NCBI GenBank assembly: GCA_905178155.1
Contig: CAJINV010000024.1
Location: forward strand, 352,715 to 416,714
DNA length: 64,000 nt
Reading direction: 5' to 3'
DNA from: Amoebophrya sp. A120
Taxonomy: Eukaryota > Sar > Dinophyceae > Syndiniales > Amoebophryaceae
The position numbers were made by a program, and so were the translations under genes. Positions within the stretch are counted from its first letter, which is position 1, and every line of letters begins with the position of its first letter. The notes below the pieces were generated by a model. The model saw nothing but the letters and a program-made list of their open reading frames with translations. It made no database searches and was not told where the DNA came from. Below, in pieces: positions 45,560-55,580 of this stretch.

Positions 45560-48500
45560 ATGGCTGCTGCTCTCCCTCCGGCTGGGGGCAAGAAAGCTTC
45601 TGCCCGAACGATGGGCCAGATTTCCACGGAATTTCACAAGCGTGAAAGCGAATTTACCACTTTAGAGGGCACAAGATTCTGTCCCTGGGTCGGAAAAATA
45701 ATCATCGACGACAAGAAGAAGAAGCCAGAGGAACTCACCATCCTGGCTCGGGGGGACGCCAAGCTCGCCGTGGAACACCTGTGCAGCGACGGCGCATTCG
45801 GCAAGGTTGTCCGCCTGTGCATGAACCCCGATTCCGACCGTAACAGGAAAGTGCCCGCGGCCCGAAAGAAAAATCTAGCAGTGAAGGTGATCTCCAAGTG
45901 GAACGTATCCATTGAGTGTGTGTCCGGGTCTCGAAACTGGACTTGCACCCCTTCGATGTCTTGTAGCTTTTGCACTACAATCGAATGTTGCTGAACTGCA
46001 TAAAGAAGGCGCATTGCATGGTACCATTAAGTGGCGTGCGCAACCTCCCTGATGGGTGTATACCTATCTTCCCGCATGAGAGGTGGTCACCACCACTCTC
46101 TGCTGGTGAAAAAAGGGTGGGCAGCTGCTCTCGGTACGCTTGCAATGCAGACCTCAGTTGTGATGTACAAGTAGTGACGCGTTGCCAATAACAAGACAAG
46201 TCGCAGATGACCCAGACACATATGCAATGCATAGGCCGAACAGGACAAGGTCGAACAGTTGCGGCAGATGCGCGAGGCGGCGATCAACCTGCAGTTCGAA
46301 AACGGCAAGGAGGGCATTACTCCATGCTTCGGTGTCTTGTTCAGCGTGATTTTATGCAGTGCAAAGGCGTCTGGGTCTGGAAGGGAACAGATAAGCACAA
46401 TTTGTAATGCTGTTTTTCCCTCTGGCGCAGGGGAAGTGTCTGGCATGCACACAGAGCACCTCAATTTCTGTTCCTCATGCTCTTCTTGCATGAGAACTGC
46501 CGCTGCCGAATGGCGCAAACTGTGTGCTCCTTGCTGACCACTACTTACGCAAGGCAAGTTTCTCTCTCTTTCAAAATCAGTCTGAGACGTTTGCATGATC
46601 CTTCGAGCCCCAGGTACATTTGCAATGCATATCATAGCAACATTCTCATGTTCATCATGCCCCAGGCGATGATGAGCTGGGTGAAATTATCCCGAGGAAA
46701 AATGTCCCCATCCCACATTTGTGATGCAAGTCTGGATGCCCAAGAGTTCGGCATGCTCGTATTTGCAGAAGCGGAACACTTTGTGTACGCGGCTTCTACA
46801 GCCGTGCGCGAGTTCTACGCAAAGTGTCCAAATTTGATTTGTTATGCGAACTTTACCAGGGGTTCGAATCTCGATTTGTCGAGGAGCTTGCCCACCTTGA
46901 CTATGGGATGGTTACGTTTTTCCTCAGGATGCCGCTTTGACGCGAAGAAGCACACCCAGGCGTTCTGCGCGTTTACGGTCCACGTTTTGAATGGCTACAG
47001 GTACTTATTTTTTTACGACTTGATGGTGGGTGTTTCTGAGCGCGATGTTTGACGTGCGTTGTAGCATAATGGAATTATGGAAACTGGAGCAAAACGGCGC
47101 TTCATTCCGCAAGAACGACACGAGGATCTACAAACAAACTTTATTTTTTAATCGCAAGCAGGTACTACACGTCGCAAGGGCTTCAGCACCGTGACATCAA
47201 GGTATCATAGTCAAAACTGCCCCACATAACCCATATGGATGGTTGGTCTGTTTTTAGTACGGTTGGTCTGTGAATGTTAAGTAGGTGGAAGCAGGATTCG
47301 TTGACATTTCTCGTGATAAAGATTATCTTCAACAACAAGTTTTATTGATCTTCCTACTCTCTTCTACACGACCTGTGGGACCTGGTAGAGATTTTTTGGA
47401 TAACAAAAGTTCTTGCTTTTGCTGCAGAACGAGTTCGAGGCATCAGTGTGCATACTATAGCAGAAGACAAGTCGCATATGAGGCGGATGGCAGTTTTGAA
47501 TGTGATAAATTCCCAGCAATATGTTGCTTCGGAGTGTATCGGACCTCTCTGAGCTGCCACGGCACTACGTTCCGGTTGATCACTATCAGAAAAAATCCGG
47601 ACCATCGCAAGTACTACCGATGCAGGTTTTGCATTTAAAGATCGGTTCTGGGGCGTCACAGGTATATACAAATGTCGCAGAAACAGAAACACAATCGCCA
47701 TTGGAAACAAGGCTGACTGTGATGTGCCTCTACGCCCGAGAACACGTTTTGTCTTGCAAAAACGGATAAGTACTCAAAAGTGGTTGCGATGATGTTTTTT
47801 TCTTGCATACTGAGGAGTTTTACGGGTTCGTCGCATGCTATTGTACAGTAACTGGTCGGCTCTCATCGATATTCGACAACACTTGCAGCGTCGCGTGTAG
47901 TCATGTTGAAAGAGAGGTATAAGTGGCGTGAAGCGTAAGCCTGTGCATCAGTTTGCATGATTGAAACGGCACTTTCGCAGCAGGTGCACCCACACAGTAA
48001 TTTCCCTATCACTGTCGAAACAGAAAAATACGGCCGGCTGTTCTCCCTGCATACGCGCATCTGCGACTGGGGTTCGGCGAAGCACTTAACCGAGGAGACG
48101 GGCGAAAGTGGACAGCATAGTCCGCGCGGCAGGGTGGGCATTAGGAAGTGGTGAACTTTACCTGCCACACCAGCAGAGGCCTCATTGAAGCCGGGCAAAA
48201 GTAGTGTGAATCTATGCAGACAACTCTGTTGATTCTGATTTTTTTTTTCAAAATTTCTTCGTACAACTTTTTCTTTCCTTCTGATTTCGGATTTTTTTCA
48301 TTTCCTTTTTCCAAAAGAAGCTAGATGCGTCATGTTGTATCTTTTTTGCGGGATGAAAAGTCTTGAACCTCCTATCTGTTATGCATGCCGACGTCTTTAT
48401 AATTTTTTTGCATGCTCTTGTTTGCTATCGTGCAGGCAAAGTTTACACGTTCATAGAAGCCGACAACTACGCCTCCGTGGATTTTCGGATTCATTTCGAC

Positions 48501-51500
48501 GAAGAGGTGGAGTTATCTTCGGATGGCGAGAAGGAGGAAGAAGACGCAGATATCCTATGTCAAAACGTCCCCATCCCATGGCTCTCATGCAAATCTGCAT
48601 GCTCGAAGGATTTCTCATGCGGAGCGTAATCAGAGGCATTTTCTAGTCGTATTTTAATTTTGGGATTTGTCATGGTCCAATCGGCATACTATGTTCCAAA
48701 TTTGTGATGCAACTGAACTAGCGAACAAGCAGGATGACATTTACTAATGCGAACTTGTAATGCGCAGCAAGGAGTAGGAAATAAGCTGGGTCTTTTGTCT
48801 AGCGGATTTCCCCTCTTGACTCTGGGGTGGGGACATTTTTGCTGAGGATAGAAGAAGAGGAAGAAGTAGACCCCGATTTGCCGGAGGCCGTATCATCTGC
48901 AAGTATGTCTGGGTTCCCTGAAAGTAAGATTGTAAAGTTGTAATGCTGATCATTTTGCACCAGAAGGGGGAAAATCTGTCTTGCATAGTCAGCACGAGAT
49001 GCGCACTTTTTGTCTCCTGGACAGGGCGTTTCTTATTCAGGTCAAGCCTGAAGAAGCCTCCGCACAACGCGATCCGCTCTCAGTGCATTTCAGACCTTCA
49101 GGCAGACCCAAAAACAGCATGACAAATTAGCTCTGCATTCATCTTCCAGACCCACACCAGACGTTTGCATTTGATACGCGGGGGAGCAGATGGAGTACAA
49201 CCCCGTCCTGCTGGGTGACGCGCCGATTCCGGACGATGCCTGCGCAGTGTGCTTGGAAAAAGGAAGCGACTTGTTCAGCTTCGGACTGATGTTCCGCGAA
49301 ATGTATCTCGCTATGATCGAAGAACAATCCTTCCGCGCCGCAGGGTTCCTGGTGCGTTTGCAACTCCATCCGAAAATTTTCACCCCGGGGTGTGGGTGCG
49401 GCCGCAAAAGCACACGGGCAGGAACCCGGCGGCGTGGAAATTTTTCGAAAGAATATTTCGAATCAACATGGAGTCGAAGTATAACGAGGCGCACGCTTAC
49501 ATACTCCACCAGCAGGGCATCGACCTGAACAATCTCAAAATCCGCTCGCAAGAGGAATACAAGATGTTCATGTACCAGTTCTGGCACTTTCACTGCAGCT
49601 TGTTGGATCCCAAGGGCGTGCCGGAAGAACACAAGGACTACATCTACATGGATGTTCTGCGCAAATTCGGGCCAGGCAACAAGGGACTGGAACCAAAATT
49701 GAAAAAGGGAATCGAAGGTACACTATAAAGTTGTTTTTGCTGTAGTTCTTGAATGGAGTCAGATCACAGGTGGAGTTTGCAAAAATGCCTTGTAGAAGGA
49801 GGTCTTGGTGTGTGTCGTGTATTGTGCTGTGGTTCAGGACGCTGGAGTTTCTGGCGATTTTTGTGTTTGGGTGTTTACGATAAAAGATCATGGAATCGAA
49901 AATAAATGCCAATACAGCGTTCCTCAAAGAATCCAAGGCGGCCAGTGCGAAAAAAGATGGTCCCGACTTCCACCGCCTCTGCGTGCAGTTGACCAAGTTA
50001 TCCTGCGTAAAAAGCGTCCTTGTCAACTACACAGAGAAGTCGTATGTTATTGGTTCTTGCATGCCCCTCCGAATAACCGGAACGTGTGTCATGCAACACT
50101 CATGAAAATCATATTAATTGCGACGTTTTTTGGACATTTGTCATGCAAAGTTTGGGATCAGAACTAGGTGAAAACCCGAACTCCGTGTAGCCGCATGTAT
50201 GACCAGAAGCTGTGTGGGACGTCCTTGATGGCAAATTTGCCCGACTGGCCTCGGCTCCAAATAGCGGTCATCCCGTGCATCTCTATACAGCTTCTCGACT
50301 GAAGGACGCTGCACAATCATGAATCAAAGGCGACATGGACGTTTTTAGGCAGGATAGTAATGGGACCCGGCCGTGTATGCAAAGAAAAAAGTGTTACAGC
50401 TACATATTGTGTTGCAAAACATACAAGACAGGCGATCTCTGCCATGCGCAAAGTGCTTGCGAGTCTCCTTTTGTGTGTGTTTTGCCTTATGATCTCTGCA
50501 TTGCAAGTCCTCTCCGTCATGCGAGGCAAATTTGTGATGCTGAATTCACTACAAATGTGTAACTCTAAATGTAACACTTTTTTCGTTGGATATCGTACGG
50601 CACAGCGGATTGACCGATGATTTCCTCCGCGAATGCCGCATTTTATCGAAACAGCGTTTCGAGGAAGCTGCCTCATCGGGGTCCGAGTTGATGTTCGACT
50701 TGAAGGCGCCGCTGCCAGTGCCGGAATCCATGGCGCCCAGGATTCAGGACAACGTCAATGACTTGCTCGGCCCGCTGCTAGAGGACGCCGATGAGGACTG
50801 CGATAGGGTGGAGGCCCGCGAAGACCTCAAGGGAAAGGAAACCGAGAAACGTCAGCTGTTAGAGGAAATCGAGGAGAAGGTCAAGGAAGAGACGAGCACA
50901 AAGATCGCCAAGAACCTCCATATAATGCTGTACAACGAGAGGCTATCCCAATGAAAGAGCTAGTTCCCCTGACACAAACCGAGACTTGTGATGGGAGATG
51001 TGTGTGCGCGAATCATCTTCTCTGGCGAGCAGACAGCAGGATGCTTCTGTGATGATTTCTTTGTGTAACAAGTTCAATTTGTCATGCACAGCGTGGCAGG
51101 AAAAGGAAAACCTTCGCCGGTCATACTGACTGACGAGATACGTTAGCTTTTCTGACTTCACGCGAGAAGAAGTTGATTGGTGTACAATAGAAATTGATGG
51201 GTACTTCTACCATCAATTTTGCACACAGATGACGCCCGGAGAATTTCAGTTTTTTCAGTTTGATAGACACCGCTCTTGGACGACGCAGGCAATTTTACGG
51301 GCGAGGTGAAGCCGAGGAAGGCACCCGGCTACGTGGCCGAGATGCAGCGCAAGCACGCCGCTTTGGCCCCCGAGTTCTGGGGCACCGCGTACACCAGCAC
51401 GGGTGATGTGGTATCACATCATCTGACAAAGCTAGTTTACTTTTTCAATGACTTCATATGCTCACATCTATACGTAGAAATACATTCATTTCTGGCGTGG

Positions 51501-53258
51501 AACATTACATTCATTTCTGGTTGTGCTAGACGGATATTTTTTCTACAAATCACATAGCGAAGAAGATAAGGAGGTATTTTTTGTTTCCCAGGTGGAGACG
51601 ATGACAGAAGAACAGCGTGCGGCGTTCAAGGACAAACGACCTATCAAAATGCGAGAGGCTTCCCACACCATTTCTCATCTCAAAGTCAATCCGCATCACC
51701 TGTTCTGCATTGAAAATTGCACCCACCGATACGAAGAGAAATTTGCCCACGTGAAGATCAATCCACGTATCATTTTGTGATGCTTCCCCGCAGAAGATGC
51801 TGCTTCGTTTCATGTCATGTTCGATTATGGTGCAGAGGGTTCTTGCAGCAGGATAAATTCGGATCCAAATTTCCTCAATCCCAACGAGATCGGCGAGAAC
51901 GGCCGAGAACGTAGTCCGAGGCGCAATGCAGGTAAATTCTGTTGCGTTCGCTGCAGACCAGAAACCGAACATTGCTTTTAAATTTCGTGAGCTGATGGAT
52001 TTATTTTCACGTTGCGACTTGTGATTGTGCCACAAATCTGGCGTTCTTCGTGCATGAAGACAGTATACGAAAAGTTGACAAATGATCCAAAATCTGCATA
52101 CCACAGGCTTAAACAACAACCAGTTGAACCTGCTCGCTGATGTCGATGATATCGACGATGTCGACGCTCTGGCGCAAAATGTCGACGCCGACACAACCGT
52201 CCTGATCACCGTGAACGGCAACAGGAAGATATCCAATACAAAAATGCGTGGCGGTGCAATTTTTTGGATAAGATTCACTTGCTTGCGGCATGACAAACCG
52301 GCTCGAGAAGGGAATTCAACTACTATGCCCACCATTGCTAAGTTGTCTTTTCTGTTTCTTTGGCAGGGCAGGAGATGAAATGGTCTTGCGTGACAGGCTC
52401 TGTCGCCACAAATTTGCACTGAGCATTTTTTTTTTTTGGATAGCGTACGATCCAGGATGTGCTCAACGACTACGAACCGAAACACGGCTTTCCCGGCAAC
52501 GGCAAAAGAGCACGGTATCAAGTGCAAAAATGTCTGGGTCTGGAAGGTTGCAACTTGTGATGCTGTCTTTGGAAGGTAAAAACAATCTGTATTGCATGAC
52601 CAGCCAGGCGAGTTCAGTTTGTGCTACACGGAGTGGGCGTTTCTCATGCGGAATACGCATCAGAAGGCCCGTTAAAAATCTATGATGCTAGGTCATGCAT
52701 TACAGCCATCATGGGTTATGCAAGATATGCATGACAGACTTGGCAATCGTCCAGACCCAGACATTTTTGCACTTGATACACGGACGGCGGAGACCAAAGA
52801 GCACTGGGACGTGATACGGCTGCGTGTCGTGCCGACGCCGGATGGCGCAGGAGCCGCCGATCCGACGGGTAACATCGAGCGCAACCGTATCCTATGTAAA
52901 AACGCCCCCACCCCAAGGTCAAGATGGAAAATCTGCTAGTCTTTCACGCTTCGGCCCAGGGCATCACTGTATTTAGCTATTATGGCCGCATCTAAAATTG
53001 ATATTGAACATCAGACTCCATCAAAGCATGACAAATTCCAATGCGCCTTCTTTGGAAAGTGTCGCTTATCTTCAGGAAACTGCGCATGAGACACATCTTC
53101 AGGGTGAATATGGAAAATTGCATGATAAACTTGTCGTGGTAGGAACATTTTTACTGAGGATTGACCGAAAGAACTGGACGAAGCACTGGTTGCCAAACAA
53201 CCCGCTGTTAGTTTACGGGACTCTCAAGCGTTACACCAGTGACTGTATACATGAATGA
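45560..53258 (+). CDS. Divergent protein kinase, 829 aa, about 20 exons
   Basis: Predicted exons: 45560-45905, 46239-46352, 46637-46687, 46937-47000, 47162-47201, 47984-48107, 48436-48550, 48856-48890, 49182-49351, 49411-49723, 49888-49998, 50362-50375, 50598-50943, 51271-51410, 51592-51641, 51861-51931, 52107-52229, 52448-52515, 52784-52887, 53168-53258. The sum is 2,490 nt with no frame break. Kinase landmarks: glycine loop DGAFGKV near residue 77, Lys 109 in LAVKVI, HRDIK at 201-205, metal-binding DWG at 233-235 (ICDWGSAK), and SDLFSFG at 325-331. The catalytic-loop Asn is displaced (HRDIKVHPHSN) and no clear APE is seen, so activity is uncertain. DWG in place of DFG is found in CK2, but overall similarity is too low to assign a family. 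The C-terminal 450 residues are unrecognised, with an acidic helical stretch (LLEEIEEKVKEE). Least sure: the 47202-48435 introns and the 49352-49410 mini-intron. Confidence 0.85.
45906..46233. mobile_element. Introner in the kinase gene, TGTCTGGGTCTGG group
   Basis: The left end is TATCCATTGAGTGTGTGTCC, followed by GGGTCT. The right end is GACACATATGCAATGCATA. The flanks GAACG and GGCCG match at three of five. Removal joins AVKVISKWN to EQDKVEQLRQM, running from the catalytic lysine strand into the predicted C helix. Confidence 0.88.
46353..46631. mobile_element. Introner in the kinase gene, TGTCTGGGTCTGG group
   Basis: The left end is TATGCAGTGCAAAGGCGTC, then TGGGTCTGG. The right end is TACATTTGCAATGCATA. 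The flanks do not match (GATTT, TCATA). Removal keeps frame: GVLFSVI to CNILMFIMPQ. Confidence 0.85.
46688..46931. mobile_element. Introner in the kinase gene, TATCCTGAGTAAAAACG group
   Basis: The left end is TATCCCGAGGAAAAATG and the right end ACGTTTTTCCTCAGGATG. The flanks are diverged. Removal joins MMSWVK to FDAKKHTQAF in frame. Confidence 0.85.
47001..47161 (+). other. GT-AG intron flanked by 8-bp direct repeats
   Basis: The donor follows GGCTACAG and the acceptor is GCAAGCAG. CAGGTACT is present at both borders. Splicing gives LNGYRYYTSQGLQHRDIK. There are no inverted ends like the introners. Confidence 0.8.
48551..48850. mobile_element. Introner in the kinase gene, TATCCTGAGTAAAAACG group
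   Basis: The left end is TATCCTATGTCAAAACGTCC and the right end GGACATTTTTGCTGAGGATA. The flanks GCAGA and GAAGA match at four of five. Removal joins KEEEDAE to EEEVDPDLPEAV in frame. Confidence 0.9.
48891..49176. mobile_element. Introner in the kinase gene, TGTCTGGGTCTGG group
   Basis: The left end is TATCATCTGCAAGTATGTC, then TGGGTT. The right end is GACGTTTGCATTTGATA. The flanks GGCCG and CGCGG match at three of five. Removal joins DPDLPEA to GEQMEYNPVLL in frame. Confidence 0.88.
49724..49882. mobile_element. Possible introner or ordinary intron in the kinase gene
   Basis: It runs from TATAAAGTTG to TTTACGATA. The inverted ends are weak and the flanks do not match. Applying the rule joins KKGIEGT to LMESKINANTAF in frame. 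The GT donor at 49717 does not give the needed phase. Confidence 0.45.
49999..50356. mobile_element. Introner in the kinase gene, TATCCTGAGTAAAAACG group
   Basis: The left end is TATCCTGCGTAAAAAGCGTC and the right end GGACGTTTTTAGGCAGGATA. The flanks are diverged. Removal leaves a 14-nt exon before the next element and keeps frame. Confidence 0.9.
50376..50592. mobile_element. Introner in the kinase gene, AAAAAAGTGTTACAG-end group
   Basis: The left end is TATGCAAAGAAAAAAGTG and the right end CACTTTTTTCGTTGGATA, the same ends as 3607-3812. The flanks CCGTG and TCGTA match at three of five. Removal joins KWDPAV to RHSGLTDDFL. Confidence 0.92.
50944..51265. mobile_element. Degenerate introner in the kinase gene
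   Basis: It runs from TATCCCAATGAAAGAGC to a right end whose complement is TATCAAACTGAAAAAACTG; the pairing is partial. The flanks GAGGC and GACAC match at three of five. Removal joins IMLYNER to PLLDDAGNFTGE in frame. Confidence 0.72.
51642..51855. mobile_element. Degenerate introner in the kinase gene
   Basis: It begins TATCAAAATGCGAGAGG and ends CTTGCAGCAGGATA, with little end pairing and no target match. Removal joins AAFKDKRP to DPNFLNPNEIGE in frame, while reading through gives a stop within 45 codons. Confidence 0.65.
52230..52442. mobile_element. Introner in the kinase gene, poly-A end variant
   Basis: The left end is TATCCAATACAAAAATGC and the right end GCATTTTTTTTTTTTGGATA. The flanks are diverged. 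Removal joins ITVNGNRK to TIQDVLNDYEP in frame. Confidence 0.85.
52516..52778. mobile_element. Introner in the kinase gene, TGTCTGGGTCTGG group, perfect TSD
   Basis: The ends are TATCAAGTGCAAAAATGTC and its exact complement GACATTTTTGCACTTGATA. CACGG is duplicated exactly (52511-52515, 52779-52783). This is the least decayed copy in the window. Removal joins NGKRAR to TAETKEHWDV. Confidence 0.97.
52888..53162. mobile_element. Introner in the kinase gene, TATCCTGAGTAAAAACG group
   Basis: The left end is TATCCTATGTAAAAACG and the right end ACATTTTTACTGAGGATT. The flanks AACCG and GACCG match at four of five. Removal joins GNIERNR to KNWTKHWLPNN in frame. Confidence 0.92.
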
Positions 53259-54244
53259 TATTGTAATTGTGCAAGACTACCTCTACCAAAATAATCTGAT
53301 GATGAGTGAAAGGGCTAGGCTTGCGAGTTGCTGTTGCAGGCTTGGCAGTGATTCTATTGCTACCTAGCGCATCCTCGAGCGCACATCGCACGATGTACAT
53401 TGAGTGGTCGGGTGGTTTCACGGTCGCATTGATTCTGTCTGCATCGCAAAAAACTATGTAGCAGCGACCAATGTAACGGTTGAGAATGCCATATGTTGAA
53501 CAAGTTCGGCGGAGCGCAGCGAAAACTGCAGCATGCAAGGAACAGCAAAGTGCTATACCCCCGGGCGCGCCCGAATGAGGATGTCGTGATGATGGAAGAA
53601 TAGGCTCGGTTATGACTACTTGTGACAAGAAGAAGATGACTTTATTCGCTGGTGGACAAAATATTTGAAATAAAGGAAAGTATGTAGTTTACTATGAAAA
53701 GGCAAAGGTTGGCTTCGGTTTTTGTATGCAAAGGCTTCGTTCCCGAAGCCCCTGGAACGAAGCACAAACTCATCAGCTTCAAAATTTTTTGTGGTGTTTC
53801 TGTTTACTGTTAAGTAAAATAATTCGTTGTCGCCCCTTCTTTCTATTGTACGCACCTACCATTATTTGTCTTGCTGACATAGGATATCTTGTTTTCGATT
53901 TATATGCGATATTTATGTACATTTGCACGAGATCTAAGAAAAAATGGATTTATCTACGCTTAGTACGTCACGAACTAGGTCTTTCCTACGCAAATTGTAC
54001 TGTATGGGAACCGTTCACAAGATGACTCATCCGTTAGAGAAATGGAAACGGACGAGTAATGCGTTAGACTATTCAGCAGCAACAGTAAACCGGAGAAACA
54101 GCAAGGCGGGCGCTCTTCTAGGTTTGTGAAAGGTGTAGCGCCGCAAAGTATACATCAAGCAGCAAACCGAGTTGTCGGGCTTTTGACTTCACAGGGGCCT
54201 ACTGGATATTCAGGTGGGTCATTGGCCGTTTCAACATGGTCGAT
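53259..54244. other. Intergenic, no gene seen
   Basis: AT-rich 3' flank of the kinase gene, followed by sequence leading into the 21-bp satellite. The short frames here look random. Confidence 0.5.
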
Positions 54245-55580
54245 GCCCGGTCGGGTCGGGTCCATGGCCGGTCGGGTCGGGTCTCTGGCCGGTCGGGTCG
54301 GGTCCATGGCCGGTCGGGTCGGGTCCATGGCCGGTCGGGTCGGGTCCATGGCCGGTCGGGTCGGGTCCATGGCCGGTCGGGTCGGGTCCATGGCCGGTCG
54401 GGTCGGGTCCATGGCCGGTCGGGTCGGGTCCATGGCCGGTCGGGTCGGGTCCATGGCCGGTCGGGTCGGGTCCATGGCCGGTCGGGTCGGGTCCATGGCC
54501 GGTCGGGTCGGGTCCATGGCCGGTCGGGTCGGGTCCATGGCCGGTCGGGTCGGGTCCATGGCCGGTCGGGTCGGGTCCATGGCCGGTCGGGTCGGGTCCA
54601 TGGCCGGTCGGGTCGGGTCCATGGCCGGTCGGGTCGGGTCCATGGCCGGTCGGGTCGGGTCCATGGCCGGTCGGGTCGGGTCCATGGCCGGTCGGGTCGG
54701 GTCCATGGCCGGTCGGGTCGGGTCCATGGCCGGTCGGGTCGGGTCCATGGCCGGTCGGGTCGGGTCCATGGCCGGTCGGGTCGGGTCCATGGCCGGTCGG
54801 GTCGGGTCCATGGCCGGTCGGGTCGGGTCCATGGCCGGTCGGGTCGGGTCCATGGCCGGTCGGGTCGGGTCCATGGCCGGTCGGGTCGGGTCCATGGCCG
54901 GTCGGGTCGGGTCCATGGCCGGTCGGGTCGGGTCCATGGCCGGTCGGGTCGGGTCCATGGCCGGTCGGGTCGGGTCCATGGCCGGTCGGGTCGGGTCCAT
55001 GGCCGGTCGGGTCGGGTCCATGGCCGGTCGGGTCGGGTCCATGGCCGGTCGGGTCGGGTCCATGGCCGGTCGGGTCGGGTCCATGGCCGGTCGGGTCGGG
55101 TCCATGGCCGGTCGGGTCGGGTCCATGGCCGGTCGGGTCGGGTCCATGGCCGGTCGGGTCGGGTCCATGGCCGGTCGGGTCGGGTCCATGGCCGGTCGGG
55201 TCGGGTCCATGGCCGGTCGGGTCGGGTCCCTGGCCGGTCGGGTCGGGTCCATGGCCGGTCGGGTCGGGTCTCTGGCCGGTCGGGTCGGGTCCATGGCCGG
55301 TCGGGTCGGGTCTCTGGCCGGTCGAGTCGGGTCTCTGGCCGGTCGGGCCGGGTCCCTCCCTGGCCGGTCGGGTCGGGTCCCTGGCCGGTCGGGTCGGGCC
55401 GATGGCCGGTCGGGTCGGGTCCACGCATGGCCGGTCGGGTTGGGTCCATGGCCGGTCGGGTCGGGTCTCTGGCCGGTCGGGTCGGGTCCATGGCCGGTCG
55501 GGTCGGGTCTCTGGCCGGTCGGGTCGGGTCTCTGGCCGGTCGGGTCGGGTCGATGGCCGGTCGGGTCGGGTCGATGCCCG
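54245..55580. repeat. 21-bp satellite, 63 copies
   Basis: The unit GGTCGGGTCGGGTCCATGGCC repeats with few changes from 54249. From about 55218 to 55577 the last third of the unit varies (TCTCTGGCC, CCCTGGCC, CGATGGCC). Two 4-base insertions occur near 55360 and 55423. Because 21 is a multiple of three and no stop exists in the unit, frames of 430-507 codons are open on both strands. None is taken as a gene. Confidence 0.96.

Noticed and set aside
46855..46880. tRNA B-box-like GGTTCGAATCT inside a kinase introner
   Set aside because: No matching A-box or cloverleaf could be built within 80 bases.
51642..51780. Continuation of the kinase exon to the TGA at 51778-51780
   Set aside because: The stretch begins with TATC, ends at a GGATA at 51855, and removing it plus 5 bases continues the frame through a well-composed exon to a normal donor.
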